Shown: positions 45,450 through 59,125 of the stretch, in pieces
How the letters are laid out: each line of letters starts with the position of its first letter
Position numbering within the stretch: position 1 is the stretch's first letter
Origin: Neonectria sp. B-13
Lineage: Eukaryota; Ascomycota; Sordariomycetes; Hypocreales; Nectriaceae
Length of the DNA: 64,000 nt
Direction: 5' to 3'
NCBI GenBank assembly: GCA_002682825.1
Contig: NOKP01000014.1
Coordinates: 817,559 to 881,558 of the forward strand
Made by a program: the position numbers and the translations under genes
The notes under the pieces: generated by a model
What the model was told of the DNA's origin: nothing
The model's database searches: none
What the model saw: only the letters and a program-made list of their open reading frames with translations

Positions 45450-48400
45450 CGTGATAATGCGCATGAGCGTCGATTTGATAGCGAACTCTTTGCGTCGGTC
45501 AATAGCAGAAAGTTGGCGAGGTGCGGCCACCTTGTTTGCAGCCTGATATTCCGAGGTACATGCACTCAGCCTCAGTCCCCTCTGCGACCAACGGGCATCA
45601 AATGACTATATCGAGCTCAGGACGAATCAGATGGGAGACGATTTATATGCAGTAACACCTCAAATCATAATTTCCCTAGTTTCGGTCGAAAATTCTGAAG
45701 TCATTCCCAAGCTGTGTTGATATTGTTTATTCTACAATACCGATTTAACAAACATTGATGACAATTAGTGACAGACTTTTCCATTACTCTAACATCTTGA
45801 ACCCCACCACGTGTGATAAGCTCATCCCTCGCAAGCTTTCATGTCCATGTGACGCTCTCCATTTCACAGCTGGACATGCTAGCCTGGACATTTTCCATTT
45901 GATCCGCGACTCGACATATAGATAGGAGCTGCACACGCTCTACCGTGCAGAGTTTGCAAGTCATGCTGTAAGTGTTGTGCCGTCGAGACATGTAAAACAC
46001 CGCGAGTATCTTCATCACCGGGGTTGTGCCCAGCAGCTCGTTAGGATTCCTGGGTATCGATGTTGTCCTCGGCATCCTCGAGTCCACTCACGTCCACAGA
46101 TCCTTGAGCCATCCATCATGGGCTCCTGAAGAAGTTGATGACGTCTTAGGCAATCGGCTTGTAGCCACCCGACATGGTGAGGTTCAAACCCTCATCCCGT
46201 AACCAAAATCATCAAGTAGATGCTCCTTGTAGAAGGTTGACGGCTGCCAATCTTTTCAAGTCCGTCATCCGAAACGCCTTCCGCCGCTGTAAATCAACCT
46301 GAACCTAATATCATCTAGCTAGTCCCGACGACTTCGTGCGAGCAGCTGTGGCGGTGGGGTCCGATGAAGTTCGAGGGCGTGATCGAGGCGGCGTATACCG
46401 CGTTGAGGGCGGAGGTTACGGAGGGGCCGATGATGGGATGCAGGCAAGGAAGAGTGAGGGAGGAGTGCTCTGAGGGCTGACGAGGACGAAGACAAGGAGT
46501 CGTCGTGACGGTGCAGATTTGTTAGAACCATGATGGCGTTTGTGCTGTTTGTGGTAGTATTGAAGAGTGTCTTGTTCAGTTGTGAAGAAGAATGCTCAGA
46601 CTTGAGAGAGGATGTGCTCAATGCCAGTGCAGATACGCATTAAAGTAGAAAGAAGGACAGGCTTGGAGGAGGACTAGCTTCAGTTTTACTCCAAGACACA
46701 GTGGGCTGATTCTTCGCTCCCCCGGAGTCCTCCGAAATCGTGAACGCCGGGCCGGCCCTCGACGGACAAACGGGGCGGCGGTGGGTGGCCCGGAGCAAAG
46801 TCCGAAGGCGGGGCCTGCCGAACAACGTCCGGGCCACCCACAACTGGCACACCATGTCTCACACTCCCACACACTCACACAGGTGACAGCAGACGCAGGA
46901 ATGTCGAGGCACCATCGGTACCTACAGTGCCGCATCTGCCAGGTTTGGGTGCAGGGTTCGGGCGGGCTGGGTTCGTCAGCAGCGGGCAGTTCGGCAATGC
47001 AGACTAATACGATTGATATCGTAGCACGAGGGAGTGGAGGAGGAGCACGTATGCTTACGGAGTAGAGTGAGGGGTCACTTCACGATTTAGTTGGTTGGTT
47101 GGTTGGCCGTTTTCTGACATGCCTGCGCAGGTTTTTTTTCTTTTTCTATTCGCGTTGCTCTGCTGGCTTGCGGCCGCAGCGATGGCCGGGTGTTACGTAC
47201 GAAGATAGGTTGAGTGGACTGGGAGCTCTGGGGACTTGGACGGGCGATTCGCCAATGGGTAGGCGTGGATACTGTGATGGGGATCCTGTGGCCGAAGAGC
47301 TGTGGATGCGTGAATGCGAGGATGCAGTTGCAGATGGGTTTTGACGACTCGCAAGGCCAATACCGACATATGGACATGCGCCTCTATCTCTGTCGGTATC
47401 CAGTTGTGCGTCTCACTTATCGGGATCGCAGCCTGCTATCTCCGGCCCGGGACCGGGACCGGGATGGGACAAGTGACGGGGGACGGAGTGAGAGATCGGG
47501 AACGGGTGGTGCGTGTGTTTTTGTGCAGAAAAGGATGTGACTCTGCGTTGTGTATGATGGGTGTGTGCGTGTGTGTGTGTGTGTGGTGTCACTGGGTGTA
47601 TGGCGTATGTGAGAGAATGGATGGATGGACTGGACGGGCGAATAGTAAGCGAAAACTCCATCTCGGCACCCGGGTCTAAAAGTACCTTGCTTCAGTATAG
47701 ATTGCGCGGGGTTGACGAGTCTCCGTATTTTCCCCAGAGTTGGGAATAGGGGATGGAGACGATTGGGGCGTTGTGACTAAGAGATGTTCAATGGCAGCAA
47801 CGTTAGCTGGTCAATTGGTGTGGAAGCACAGACTTTCCCCAGAGAAAAGGCGAGTCGGGATCCATCGACAGTACGTAATTCGGGAGGCTTGGGACAAGGG
47901 AGGAGTGTGAGGCGTCTGTAACGTGACCTACGCCTCACGGGCGACGATTGGCTCGTTAAGAGGGGTAGAGAAAACCAGAGGAGGAGAAATCCAGGTTGTT
48001 GTGTTTTTTTTTGCTTCTCGTTACGGAGTAGGGTCTGCATGATACAAAGAGACTTGGGCTTGCGGATGGTGCGGGCTTGGTGGTGATGGCGATGGATCGT
48101 GGCGATAGCTGCGGGAGGGGCTTCGGTTGTGGGCGTGATTGGGTCGTGGTGTTGGTGGCGGCGGCGGAGAAGACGGCAAGCAAGAGGCTCAGAGGCTGGG
48201 ATGACTTGAGAGGTCAAGTGACGACAGCTGACAAGTACGAATATCAGAGTCTGGAACTGTCATTGCTGGGCTCGCAGTCTCGGGGCTTGGTTGGATGCCG
48301 TCATACCAGCCACAAGGTGACAAGAGAGAGGTTCTGGTTAGACAACGTCGGCGATGTTGATACCTACCCAAGTAGTAACACCTCGAGCTCGGAAGACAGC

Positions 48401-50660
48401 ACAAAAGCTCAAGGTCAGAGTCCGAAACGAAACGAACCCACAGGAATCGAGGGGCGCATGCGGGTGCGCGTGTGAGGGTGAGATGATGAGATGCGGATGC
48501 AGATGCTGCACATTGCTCGCTGTCTGACCACTGGTTACTGCGCTGTAAGATGCGATTACGATTCAGTTGCGATGGCCTGCGTTTGGCTAAGCAGGCTGTA
48601 TCCTAGCAGTGCAATTCCCCTTCCTTGGTTCTGGAGTTTCATCACGGGACTATTCTTACACGTATACTCGAAGCAAGGTAATACGCAGTGTGGCGGTTAC
48701 GTATGAATACAACTGCATATCCCGTGACATCCGAGCGTCAAAAAAACCATCTATCAAATCGTGACCACGTTTTCTCCCGGTTCCAATTGGAACACCCAGG
48801 ATCCCGGTCCCCCCCTCTTCGCTGCCTTTCTCTTCGATTGTGTGCAGAGTGTCATCCAAGGGCAGCCAACGAGCACGCAGCCCGCCCATCCCACATGTCC
48901 AAAGTTTTCTCTTTCCACGTCCGCAGTGTTCGTATCCTCAGGCCGGATGCAACTTTCACTGTCCTCCATATTTCGACCAAGGTATCAATGAGTAAACTGC
49001 ACTCGGCAGTTCACTCACTTACCTAATTTTTATTTTATTTTATAGCCTCGAGTGAATGCTAGGGATTCCGGGTGTGTATGTTAGGGGCTCCGTTGAAGTC
49101 AGCGTCTGAGCAAAGACGCGCTCTGTCGTCTCCTGCATGATCCTGGGCCCTTGGCTCCTGGCTGCTTAGCCGCAGTAGGGAGGTACCTTGGCTTAGCGCG
49201 GCGATACTATGCCTCTTCGCCTCTTGGCCTGTACACCATGCATCGTGTCCATGTTTCTGCGACGCCTCGCCTGGCTTGGTCGGGTCAGTTCAGGTAGACA
49301 GCTATGTCCCCCTCACCATCGGTGCACACGACTCGGAGACCGAGGCCTGGTCTTGTCGCGCTTGAAAAGGCTGGGGAAAACGGTCCTGCGCCAGAGTCAG
49401 TACTAGCACATGAGAAGCAAAAAGGGAGAAGAAAAAGAAAAGAGAGGGAAAGGGGAGATGACATGAAGTAAAGAAGCGCATATCATGCCCTATTCGAACA
49501 GCCAGAAAACGAGGCTGTTCGTAGGTAGGGAGGTAGTTGAGAGGGAGCTCCTTCCATCCCGCTTTGCTCTGTAAGTGGGCATACGGCAGGTACCTGTCTC
49601 AACCTCCCCTCTCACCTTCCTCACAGGTATTCCGCCTTGCCCGCCGTCTTTCCTCCGGCGCCTCGTTGGTGGCCCAAATTGCTATCCAACACCTTTTCTC
49701 CTTTGCATTATCACCACCATCACAACAACCACGACCATTACCGGTCCTCCACTTTTTACTTTTTCTTCTTTTCTTCTACTCTTCTACATCACCGTCACCA
49801 AAACACTAACAAAAACCCCTCTTTTTTATATTTATTTCTTCTTCTTTCCTCCACCCCTTCTCAGTCGTGGTTCATCCATCCAGCCACCCCCGTCGCAAGT
49901 TTTTTCATCTTTTTTTTTCAGCCTCTCCGTTCAAATTGAACGTTGAATTGTCACAAGAGTATTCGTACTTCGTACTCTCATTGCCATTGACAACCGTTGG
50001 CCCCTTCAAATCCTCGGCAAACCGTTACGCTGGCCGTTTGCCATCCGGGATACGAGTAGCGAAGGTCCAAAAGTTCCGGGCCCCGCAGCTCCCACCCATG
50101 CCCACAGGAAGAAAGGCATTGTCCTCACCAACGGCTGACTTGCAATCGAGAATCGAGAATCGACAACCCACACCCTCTGACAAACACGCCCACGACGCTT
50201 AGCCCCCGCACTGGCCCTGACACCTTGTGCGCTGCGCTTTCACTGGCCCGAGATACGTACTATCTTTCAGACGCCCGCCACCCTTACAGCCCTGGCACCT
50301 GGCCATCCTGCGGCCTGCAATCCTCCCCCTACCCAGCGACTCCAAAAAGTCGTCAATCCCCCCCAGTTTCGCTTCTCCTCGGCCCACGCGGCTTTCCCTT
50401 CAACCTCGCCCAACCGCCACAAACCGAGTTCGACATCATCGCTGTCTGCTTCTACGACCTCGCCTTTGCGCTGCGCATTGCCTGCCGCCGACCACGGCAT
50501 CTGCGTCGCTGCACCTTGACAGCCCTGTCCCCTACCGATCGATCCCGTCCCTACGCTGCTTGCTACCCCACTGGCCGCGACCCTGTCCGCTCAACCTTGA
50601 CACCGCCGACCCTCCATTCGCCGCCGACTCTCTCCCGCTGGGAGAGGAGACACCAAAACC
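45450..50660. other. 5.2-kb gene-poor region and TF leader
   Basis: 45,450-46,300 is an AT-richer continuation of the NLR patch. 46,300-49,450 shows only biased open frames. From about 49,500 to the transcription-factor start the plus strand is C/T-rich with Ser/Pro/Leu pseudo-frames, typical of a long leader. The palindrome GTACTTCGTAC is at 49965. No gene is supported. Confidence 0.5.
47561..47584. repeat. GT microsatellite
   Basis: A run of about twelve TG dinucleotides, with one interruption, in noncoding DNA. Confidence 0.85.
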
Positions 50661-53600
50661 ATGGTCCCATACGGGTCCGTCCATCCGCCTTCTATCGGCG
50701 GAGAGTCGAGCCCTACCGGTTCTTCCTCGACTCCCAACCAGCTACCGCAATCCCACCTGCCACAACAACTGCCGACCCCGAACCAGGCAAACCAGCTCCC
50801 AGGCGCACAGCACAAACGAGTCTATCAAGCGTGCATTCCCTGCCGCCGTCGCAAGGTGCGATGCGATTTGGGTAGTGTCGACAACCCCCACGACCCTCCC
50901 TGCGTCCGCTGCCGTCGCGAGAGCAAGGAGTGCTTCTTCAGCGCAACCCGCCGCAAGCGCAAGACCGACGACGGCGAAGGCAGCGATGTTGACGAGTACA
51001 TCGTCCGCAACGGTCGCAAGCGAGTTCAAACCAGTGACAGCCCCCCACCGACCTTCGTCGATCGCCGCGCCTACAGCAACGTGCCCTTGACTCCCGGTGG
51101 CTCCCAAGGTCGAAATCAACCCCTCCGTCGGCCAGATGGGTCCAGGCGCGGAGACAGCGAGTTCGGTGTTGACGGCGACGCGAACCAGACACTCGAGAAC
51201 ATCGAGGCTCAGACGGTGATGCGCCGCAGTGTGTTTGGGCCACACGACGCCCTTGACTTGCTCTATAAGGCAGCCACGGATAGGTGCGTCTCCCACCCCC
51301 CATAGCCCCTGGTTCCGCAGGCCTGGCCTGGCCTCGCATCCCGTCGGTTCAAGAACCACACGCTGACATATAACAGTCCGGCCGCAAACCATGAGCGCAA
51401 AGATAGCATGTCTTCTATTCACCCAGCCCCTCCACCACCCCTAGCTCATGACGGTGTCCCAAAGCACATTCGTCGGACCACCATGCCTGTTAGGGTGGAG
51501 CAACCTATCGACCCGGAGCTCTCGCGGCCTGAGCTGAGCAGCCAACCAGGATATATCGAGGCCATCGCGGCCTGGCAAAGGTTTCGGTTCGTTCGCGCTG
51601 GATGGTTTACCGCCGCTGAAGCAATTGAATATGTCGACTAGTAAGCTCAACCTCACGCGAGTACCGCATTCTTGAGCTATCGTGGGCTAACTTGGTGATA
51701 GCTACTACAAGTACCTTTCGCCTCTAACACCCATATCACCGCCGACATTTAGCAACCCCGCCTCCCACGTAACCCTGCTGTACGAGGAGCCCATCTTGAC
51801 CGTTACTCTATTGACGATTGCTTCGCGATATCGAAAAATGCCCGGTACAGGTGGCCATTGCCGCTCACATGCGATCCATGAGCAACTATGGACGTACTTG
51901 CGAGGCATGATTGAGCGTTGTCTGTGGGGACAGGAGGCTTTTGGAGGCGGTTTCTGCGTGCCTTCGACAGCCATGTTCGACGAGTCCCAAACCAGTAGCA
52001 CTGCTCCCTGGCGCGGACTGCGAAAGGGTAGCCTGCGAACTTTGGGGACTATTGAGTCGCTCATGATCCTAACCGAGTGGCATCCACGAGCCCTGCACTT
52101 TCCACCAAGCGAGGCGACGGATGAACTGGTGCTTCCCATGGCCGATGTGCTAATGGGCTCCATGGACCCCGAAGAGGATCCAAATCGGCATATGGGCCAA
52201 AATTTCGGGGGTAAGAGGATCGAAAGCTGGCTCGAGCCGGCGTGGAGGAGTGATCGGATGTGCTGGATGCTTCTCAGCACCGCCAACGGACTGGCGTACG
52301 AGCTCGGTGTTTTTGATGATATCGACGAGATGCTCAAAGACGATGCCATTATGCGACTCGAGTACAAGGAGGAGGCCTACCGACAACGGGCCTACCGCAT
52401 CAAGCGTCTGCTGCTTATCTACACCACCCAGCTGGCCGGGCGTCTCGGTTGGACTAACATGGCCCCTGACCATCTCCGAAAGAGCGATCCAGCCATCTCT
52501 CGGCGGCGGCCAACATCACACGAGGGTACTACGCCAGGCACGAACCCATCTTCCTTGTCCAACGCTTTCAACTATGTACCAGATCTCGAGCTCGACGATC
52601 AAATTATTCACTGTTGGGCGGGCATCAGCAACGCCATGCACATGGGCAACGAGAAGCTCTTCCGCTCCAGGAAGCACACGACGCAGATTATCCAGAGCGG
52701 CAAATACGTTGAACTTTTAAGGGACTTTGTGCCCTTGCTTCGCGATTGGTGGCGAGAATTTGAGCTATTCAGGCTGCCCCAGTTCATTCGACATATCCTG
52801 ACCATCGAGTACGAGTACGTCCGCATCTACATCAACTCCCTGTCGCTGCAGGCCGTCGTTGAGCGATGCACCAACAACGCGGGGAACGCTGGTAATGCTG
52901 GGCTAGGCACTGAAGGGCTCCTGTCAGCCAACGGGCACCAACAGCTCTCTCCACAGACCATGATCAACTTTGGCAAGCTTCCACTCGGCCAGTTGGGTGG
53001 CTTTACTGCCAATGATCAGGAGTACATACGTGAGGTTGTCGAGGGGAGCCGCAACCTCCTCCGGACCGTTGTCGATGGTCTGTTGCCCGGCGACTACCTC
53101 AAACATGCGCCAGTTAGGACATATTTCCGCATCATCAGTGGCGCCATGTTCCTGCTGAAGACGTTTGCACTCGGTGCCCCCCGATCTGATGTGAAGATGA
53201 GCATTGAGCTGATGGATTCGACGGTGGAAGCGCTCCGCAACTGCGTTGTCGATGATGTACATTTGGGTATCCGGTTCGCCGACCTTCTTGAGTCATTGAC
53301 GAGCCGGTTACGAAACCGCTTCATTCAGGCCCCAACGATGCAACAGGCATCGGGCAAGGGACAGAGCCCCATTCCAGATATGCCCGGACATGGAGTGAAC
53401 GGCGGTGCTGGGCAAAACGGAGAAATCAACGCGAATTGGGTTGGGGGTCATGCCCAGAAGCTCCGAGATGGGCTCAATGGAAACTGTAGGTCATCAACCT
53501 CGAGTATCCGAGAATTTGCGCTAACGATGGTGGTATAGACCGACCTCCCTCTCCCGCTAATGAAGCGAACGGCATCTCAGCTACACCGTTTGATCTGTCG

Positions 53601-53894
53601 GCTGGCAACTTCCCCTATCCCGGCAACGCATCGCTTGGTCCATCCACGCCCACCGCCGTCGACAACACCGTCTCTAACATGGACGTGAGCCTCTTCGACG
53701 ATTGGAACAACCAAGGTAACGAGATGTGGTACCTGCCACCGGGACCCGCCTTCTTCCAAAACGTGGAAAACACCTCAGTCGCTATGACGGCCGAGGGTGT
53801 CAATGTTGGAGGACTTGACTTGCTCGAATACATGGCCATGGATCCATCGCAATTCCCGGGGCTGGATCCTTCCGGGCCACCATCCAATGGCTAG
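50661..53894 (+). CDS. Zn2Cys6 fungal transcription factor, possibly Aro80-like
   Basis: Four exons: 50661-51283, 51377-51640, 51702-53485, 53539-53894; junctions close to give 1,008 aa. The start ATG at 50661 is in the strong context ACCATGG. A Gln/Pro/Ser-rich head precedes a binuclear zinc cluster at about residues 58-92 with spacing CX2CX6CX12CX2CX6C ([12 protein letters not shown] ... [11 protein letters not shown]), followed by the basic [10 protein letters not shown]. The middle region ([71 protein letters not shown]) is the helical fungal-specific regulatory domain. The C-terminus is acidic/aromatic ([19 protein letters not shown]), a plausible activation segment. The cluster spacing and following basic block resemble Aro80-type regulators of aromatic amino-acid catabolism; this is from memory, so tentative. 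The target is not deducible from neighbours. Confidence 0.9.
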
Positions 53895-55340
53895 GACGCG
53901 CCAAGTAAATGGTACAAAGCCATTCAATGGCCCCCATCTTGTTTGTGAGCGGTGCCTCATATTTGGCATGATTGATTCTTGATTCCCAGGTCGCGACTGA
54001 CGACGGCCTTCGCTTTTTCGGTTTACATAAAAGAACGGCCCATTGTCCGGGGGCTCTGCTACGATGTTTTCTCTATGGTGGACAGCTTTCGCTTTTATTT
54101 TCTTCATTCCATTCGCCTCAGTTGCCAAAGAGGCGTTATTTTCCTCTCTGGACAAAAAATGGGCGAGGCAGCAAGCAAATGGTTGGCGGCATTGACAGGG
54201 TCATCAAAACACAGCACTCAAAATGAGGGTAGAAATGGCGCTAATAGATAAAATCAAAAGAAGAAGTTGAGAGAATGAATAGATTCAAAGATGCATAAGC
54301 TGACAAGTGCCAAGACGCGACGTGTCGACGCTGCTCCTCGTCGTCTGATATGCCCGAATATTAGGTATTGGCCTCTTTTCTCGCTTGGGCCAGCGATAAA
54401 CGTTCGCTCAAAATGTCGTCAAGGAGTTCATTACCCGGTGTGTTTTGTCCAAGGTGGCGGCTCTCATATATGTCTCGAGGGCTCTTCGAACCTGGCTTGT
54501 CCTACAGTCTCGCGGGCATTGACAAACCGTCATCACGACCAAAGCGAAACGACGAGTCTCGAGAACAGAAATCGTTGCAGCAACCGTTTTGATTCAATTA
54601 GCCAGTCCTTTCCGTGCGTCCATGATGCGTAGCATGCTCTCAGGCCCATCCACCAAAGCAAATAATACACCACACAGCAACAAACCAAAACTAAGCACGC
54701 GCTCCTCTCTCCGTTTCTCTCCTCGTGCATGCGCTGAGACCAAGATAGTACATATCGCCCGAAAAATTATTCCAAGACGCATGCCGCTTCGTTCAACGTA
54801 AATCACACACTTCCCCTGGGACGACGTGCAAGTCACCGACGCCTCTTCCAAGGTTTGTCTCCAGCCTCCCTCGAAGCGCAGCATCTCGCGTTTCTCCAGG
54901 GAGAAATGCGACTTTGAAACGATCAAGTTGAAGCCAAGGCGAACTGCCATTTGGCCGAAGCCTTTGCAGACACATCGCCCCGTCCCATCTGAGCAGTCGA
55001 TCCCTGCGCTGCTTCTCCCATGAGGAGGAAGCGGTTCCCGAGGGAGAGGAACACGTTGAGACAACAGTGCTCAGCCGTGATACCCCGGGACCCTACAGCG
55101 TCTACCCCGTCTCACCCCCGCCAGTTTCAAGCATTCCGTTAATCAACCCTTCGGCTCCCATTTTCGTTTCTTTTTTTTCTCTCCATTTCTTTTCGTACTC
55201 GTCGATCAGTTCCTGTCCTGTCATTAACTGGCCACGTCTTCGACCGGCTTATTCCCGCCTTCATTTAAATGTCAATTGTTCAACCCCCTCTCGGCAAAGA
55301 AACAATAGGGTTTAACATTAAGAGGTAAGTGGGAGGTCAT
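53895..55340. other. Convergent 3' region (TF / TAF14-like)
   Basis: Two 3' ends face each other across 1.4 kb. A 156-codon minus-strand frame (55064-54594) begins with TTG and lacks motifs, so it is not called. No other feature seen. Confidence 0.5.
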
Positions 55341-57209
55341 CTAAGTGACAAGGCCCTTCTTGGACTGTTGTGGGTTCCGTTAGCAAACACCAGAAGCCAT
55401 GCAATCGTCGAGAAGGCAAAACTCACCAGATGGTCCCAGAGTTTAGTTGAAAGTCCTTCCGGCATAGTGTAGAGGTCAATTGAGAACTCTCCGGCTTGAG
55501 TCAAGTCATCCACTATTAGCTCACCACACACTAATCAACCGAGGAAAAGGAAATAGGGAGCGAGGGCGGAGGGAAATGAAGAGGAGCACCGCGAAGGCAG
55601 TCTCCTCGACTAAGAAGCCAAGTGAGGAACAAACTTACCTTCCACATCACTCCTTATGTACGTATCCGGACCCTTGTTCTCGTTGATGAGCTGGATGACA
55701 CGCAGGAGATCCTCCTCCTCGAGCTTCTCCAATGCCTCGGCGATCTTCTCGTAGTCGAACTTCTGGGCGCTCTTCTTGGTGGCGATGCCCTTCTTCTTGG
55801 GCCGGTGCTCCTCGTCGGTGGGCAGGGGACCCGTCTCGCGCAGACGCTCCTGCAGGGCCTGGGAGGGGTTCTTGAAGGTGACGGGGTGGGTGATCTCGTA
55901 CTTGTTCTTGCCGAAGTGGAGGTCCTGGATAATGGGGGCAAGCTTCGTCTTCTCGGTGGTGTAGCAGTCGATGCTGAAATCGAACTCACCCCAGCCCTCG
56001 TTTGTGCAGAGAAAAGGCGGCTTAGTGAAGGCTGCACGGCGAGGTAGGTGTGGTTAGCGGCTCGGTTCCGGGGGAAGCGGAAAACACCAAGTGGGGAGGC
56101 ATACTCTGGACGGGGTTCTCAAAGGTCGGGTGCAGGTTGTAGACGACCTTGGTGAAGACGTCTGCAGGACGCTCAGTGCCGTCCTCGTCTAGCAGGAACA
56201 GCTTCAGGCTCCATTTTCGGATGGGGAAGTTTTCCACCGCAGGCTTGTCAGTGCTGTAGGGCGCCGTCTCGTCAGCATTGACAGGTCTTGATTGCGGCCA
56301 GGAGCGAGGACTCACAGGATATGTTGCTCGGTGACAACCCTGACTTTACGCTGTAGTTCGTCAGCACGGGTTCCAGCATCTGTGGCGAGGCTCGACTGCC
56401 TGCGCTTGCGAGGCGTGGCCGATCGGCGAGCTCGGGGAACAGGCATGGCTCCGTTCGGGTAATGATTGCAGTGCGGACTCGTTGGTGTAGATGGCCCGCA
56501 AGCAGCCAACAACGGGGAGAGGGGGATGGCTTCGGGAGACGCGGCGGGCTAACAAGTCCACGGCGTTTGTGTCTGGCCGTGGTGACGGTGACGGCAACGG
56601 TGACGATGATGGTGATGAATAGGATAGGATAGGTAGGCTGGCAAGCTGGCAGGCTGGCAGGCTGGCAAAGCAGGCAGCTTGCAGGTAGGGCTGGCAAACG
56701 AGAGACGGCTGGCTGGCTGAGAAGCAGGCAAGCAAACAGGCAAGCAAAGCAAAGGCAGGCAGGCGGCGCGGTCAATGAGACGCGTGCGATGCGGCCTTCT
56801 TTTGCAGCCGTGTTGCTTTGCTCTGCAGCGTTGCTTTGTGCCACGAGCAGGTGTTTGACACCTGGCGAGACAGACCACCCACGCTCACCTGTCGCCAGCT
56901 GCCAAGCTGCTGAACCCGACAGACGGCGGCCCGTCACAGCCAGTGCCATTCTCGCTGTCGCATCAACCGGCCGCCAACCGCGATTCACCGATGAACAAGA
57001 CCCGGATCGACGTCGGCAGAAGGCCGACCAGCAGCTCCGAGCAAGCGCGGCAGGGCAGGGCAGGGCAGCCGAGGAAGAAAGGGCAGAAAGATCAAGGACG
57101 ACGCCAAAGGGGAATGGATGGATGAATGAATGAATGAGCCAAGCGAACAAGGAACGAAAGAGAAGAAGAAAAATGACCCGGCAGGCGTCACACTCACCTC
57201 AACCAACAT
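55341..57209 (-). CDS. taf14: YEATS-domain protein, TAF14-like
   Basis: Exons (minus): 57209-57198, 56350-56316, 56253-56105, 56031-55639, 55494-55427, 55364-55341, giving 226 aa. The start MLVE is a four-codon exon with a GTGAGT donor and an 847-nt first intron; it aligns with the usual short N-terminus before RKVRVVTEQHIL, but is the least certain part. YEATS domain (about residues 5-130): NFPIRKWSLKLFLLDEDG, VFTKVVYNLHPTFENPVQ, PPFLCTNEGWGEFDFSID. YEATS domains bind acylated histone lysines. The C-terminal helical domain (FDYEKIAEALEKLEEEDLLRVIQLI ... EFSIDLYTMPEGLSTKLWDHL) is the ET-like module that recruits partners. Yeast Taf14 is shared by TFIID, TFIIF, SWI/SNF and INO80. Exon 5 could instead begin at 55512 (TAG acceptor), adding six residues (VDDLTQ). 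Confidence 0.88.
56630..56765. repeat. GGCTGGCA / GGCAAGCA simple repeats in an intron
   Basis: Irregular tandem words GGCTGGCAGG, GCTGGCAAG and GCAAGCAAACA lie within the long first intron of the TAF14-like gene. Confidence 0.8.
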
Positions 57210-59125
57210 CTTGTCGTTATTGGGAAAAAGATTCCCTTCTCTTAGAAGCCCGGCGAGGGTGGGAAAACAAGAAACAGACAGAACTCAGACAAGGAGCTCC
57301 TCTCTCAGTGCTCACACACAACTCACACGCGGAGACGGGGGGGGGGAGAGAGACAAGGCAGGGAGGTAAGGTGGGTGGGTAGTAGGTTGGGTTACAAGGA
57401 CAAATTCCCACAGCGAAGGCGGAAAAGGTCGGTCGGACGGGCGTCTGCGGTGGGCGGCGGGCGGGTAATAATAGCAGGCAAGTCCTTGGGGTCCGGGGGA
57501 AGCGAGAAGAAAATGGGTAAGGGATGGAGGGCGAGGGAGCAAGGGCGAGAGAGAGAGAGAAGCAAAAGTAAGTGGGCGCCGTCAACCGGGTTTTCCACAA
57601 GACACAGACACAGACACTGTGAGCGAGTGAGTGAGTGAGAGGAGGGTTTTGGGCGGCGACAAAAGCGACGCGGGACGGTGGGGGGGACGAATCGGGGAGA
57701 GAGATGGACGGCTCGAGGAGGGAGACGGACCAGCAGGGAGAGGGAGAGGGAGCGGGAGTGGGAGAGAAAAGAGGCTGAACTCCCGGATTGACGCGCGACG
57801 ATCGAGGAGCGAGGAGCGAGGAGCCAGGAGCAAGGAGGCTGAGAGCGTGATGGAGAGCGAGACAGAACGGATGGAGTCCACTGGGGGACCTTTTACCTGA
57901 CGTACCCGACTCTTTCACTACTGCTAACTACCTAGTAGGTGTAGTACCACGTACGGCTGGCCTGTGGGCGCCACCAAGGAAGGCATGGACGACTCGGTGT
58001 TTGGTGCGGCCCCGGGGGACTCCACTGCATGGTCCATGTCAATACCTGGCCCTCGCCGGTGTCGATTCTCCATGGCTGGCCGGATTTCGCCAGGGCATAT
58101 CTAAGTTACTGCTCCGTACCGACGCGCCAGAACCGTCCATCCTTAAGACGACGTTTCTAGAAACACTGCCGTCCTTTGTGGCGCTCCAAACTGCGTGTGC
58201 GGGCGGTCAGGCGTTCCGGCGTTTGGAGGGGCCCGCTAACTGCCTACCACAAGCCACCCCGCCCTTTCCATCTTCTTCTCCGTCTCTCTCTGATGTCGAT
58301 GCCGATACCGTCGGGTCCAGTGTCTGTGAATTGAACGACCGGTGGGACTTTGGGGGGGGCAATGGGACATATGAATACAGTATTCGTACATGTCCCCAGC
58401 TCTTGGCATTGGATAACCCCCAGTGGCGGGAAGAGGAGCAATCTACTATTTGCCAAGTACAAATAGCGGAATCTCGTCCCCTTCCACATCAGTGTCACTC
58501 TCCAGTAGGACTCTTGTGGCACAGCACCACCAAAACGCCCTCCGATTCTCCCTCCCCAGCCACACTTCCTCTTCCACAGCCCCTTCACATGCACAACCGC
58601 AACCACAACCACAACCACAACCGCCCAAACACAAAACCCCATCAACCTTGGTGCGCTGAAGCCTCTTTGGCCAGCCCTCCTCACCTTGGAACACAGTCAC
58701 GCTCTCATGCATTACAGAACTCCCCGTTTCTATCTAATTTTTTGAATTGAATGTGCTGTGATCTGATGCTCTTGATGCTATCCGTCCATCCGCCAAACCG
58801 CCTTCCGGCGAGCTCCATCCAGAGTGGCGCTCCCCTCCCATTTCACTCTCACTCTCCATGGCCCTCCATTCCGCGGGCCCTCCATTGCTTCAAATCAGTG
58901 GTGTAGTGTGTGCGTGTAGTGGTTGTGTATGTGCATGTGTATGGGGGATTGGGGATTGGGGATTGGGGGTTCGACGAAGATGGCGCCATCGTCGCCCATT
59001 GACGACGATATCCAAGGCGTGTTGTGTTGTGGTGACATGTTGGGGGGATCGGGGGTCGGAGTTCGGCCTAGACACCGAGATCTAGGCCGCGCCCGTGATG
59101 GGCGAGTGTGGCAACCAGAGTTTGC
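57210..59125. other. Upstream of TAF14-like gene; 3' flank of RanBP1
   Basis: 57,210-57,900 is purine-rich (GAGA tracts, a run of G near 57340), i.e. a pyrimidine-rich leader for the minus-strand TAF14-like gene. 57,900-59,125 contains an AACCAC microsatellite near 58600 and a 249-codon frame (58001-58750) that is compositionally poor. No gene supported. Confidence 0.5.

Noticed and set aside
45839..46087. 82-codon minus-strand frame upstream of the NLR relic
   Set aside because: Starts at GTG and I could not relate it to NLR or any other family; it may be decayed coding DNA but is not supportable.
46160..46205. Possible tRNA, from TGAGG-TTCAAAC-CCTCA resembling a T arm
   Set aside because: No matching acceptor stem or A-box was found in the preceding 70 bases; the hairpin is probably chance.
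50225..51090. Overlapping 216- and 287-codon frames in the transcription-factor leader
   Set aside because: Pyrimidine-rich leader artefacts that overlap the zinc-cluster exon in other frames.
54594..55064. 156-codon minus-strand frame between two convergent genes
   Set aside because: Starts at TTG, has no motif and lies in 3' UTR sequence.
58001..58750. 249-aa plus-strand frame
   Set aside because: Biased composition, AACCAC microsatellite within it, and no motifs or splice logic.
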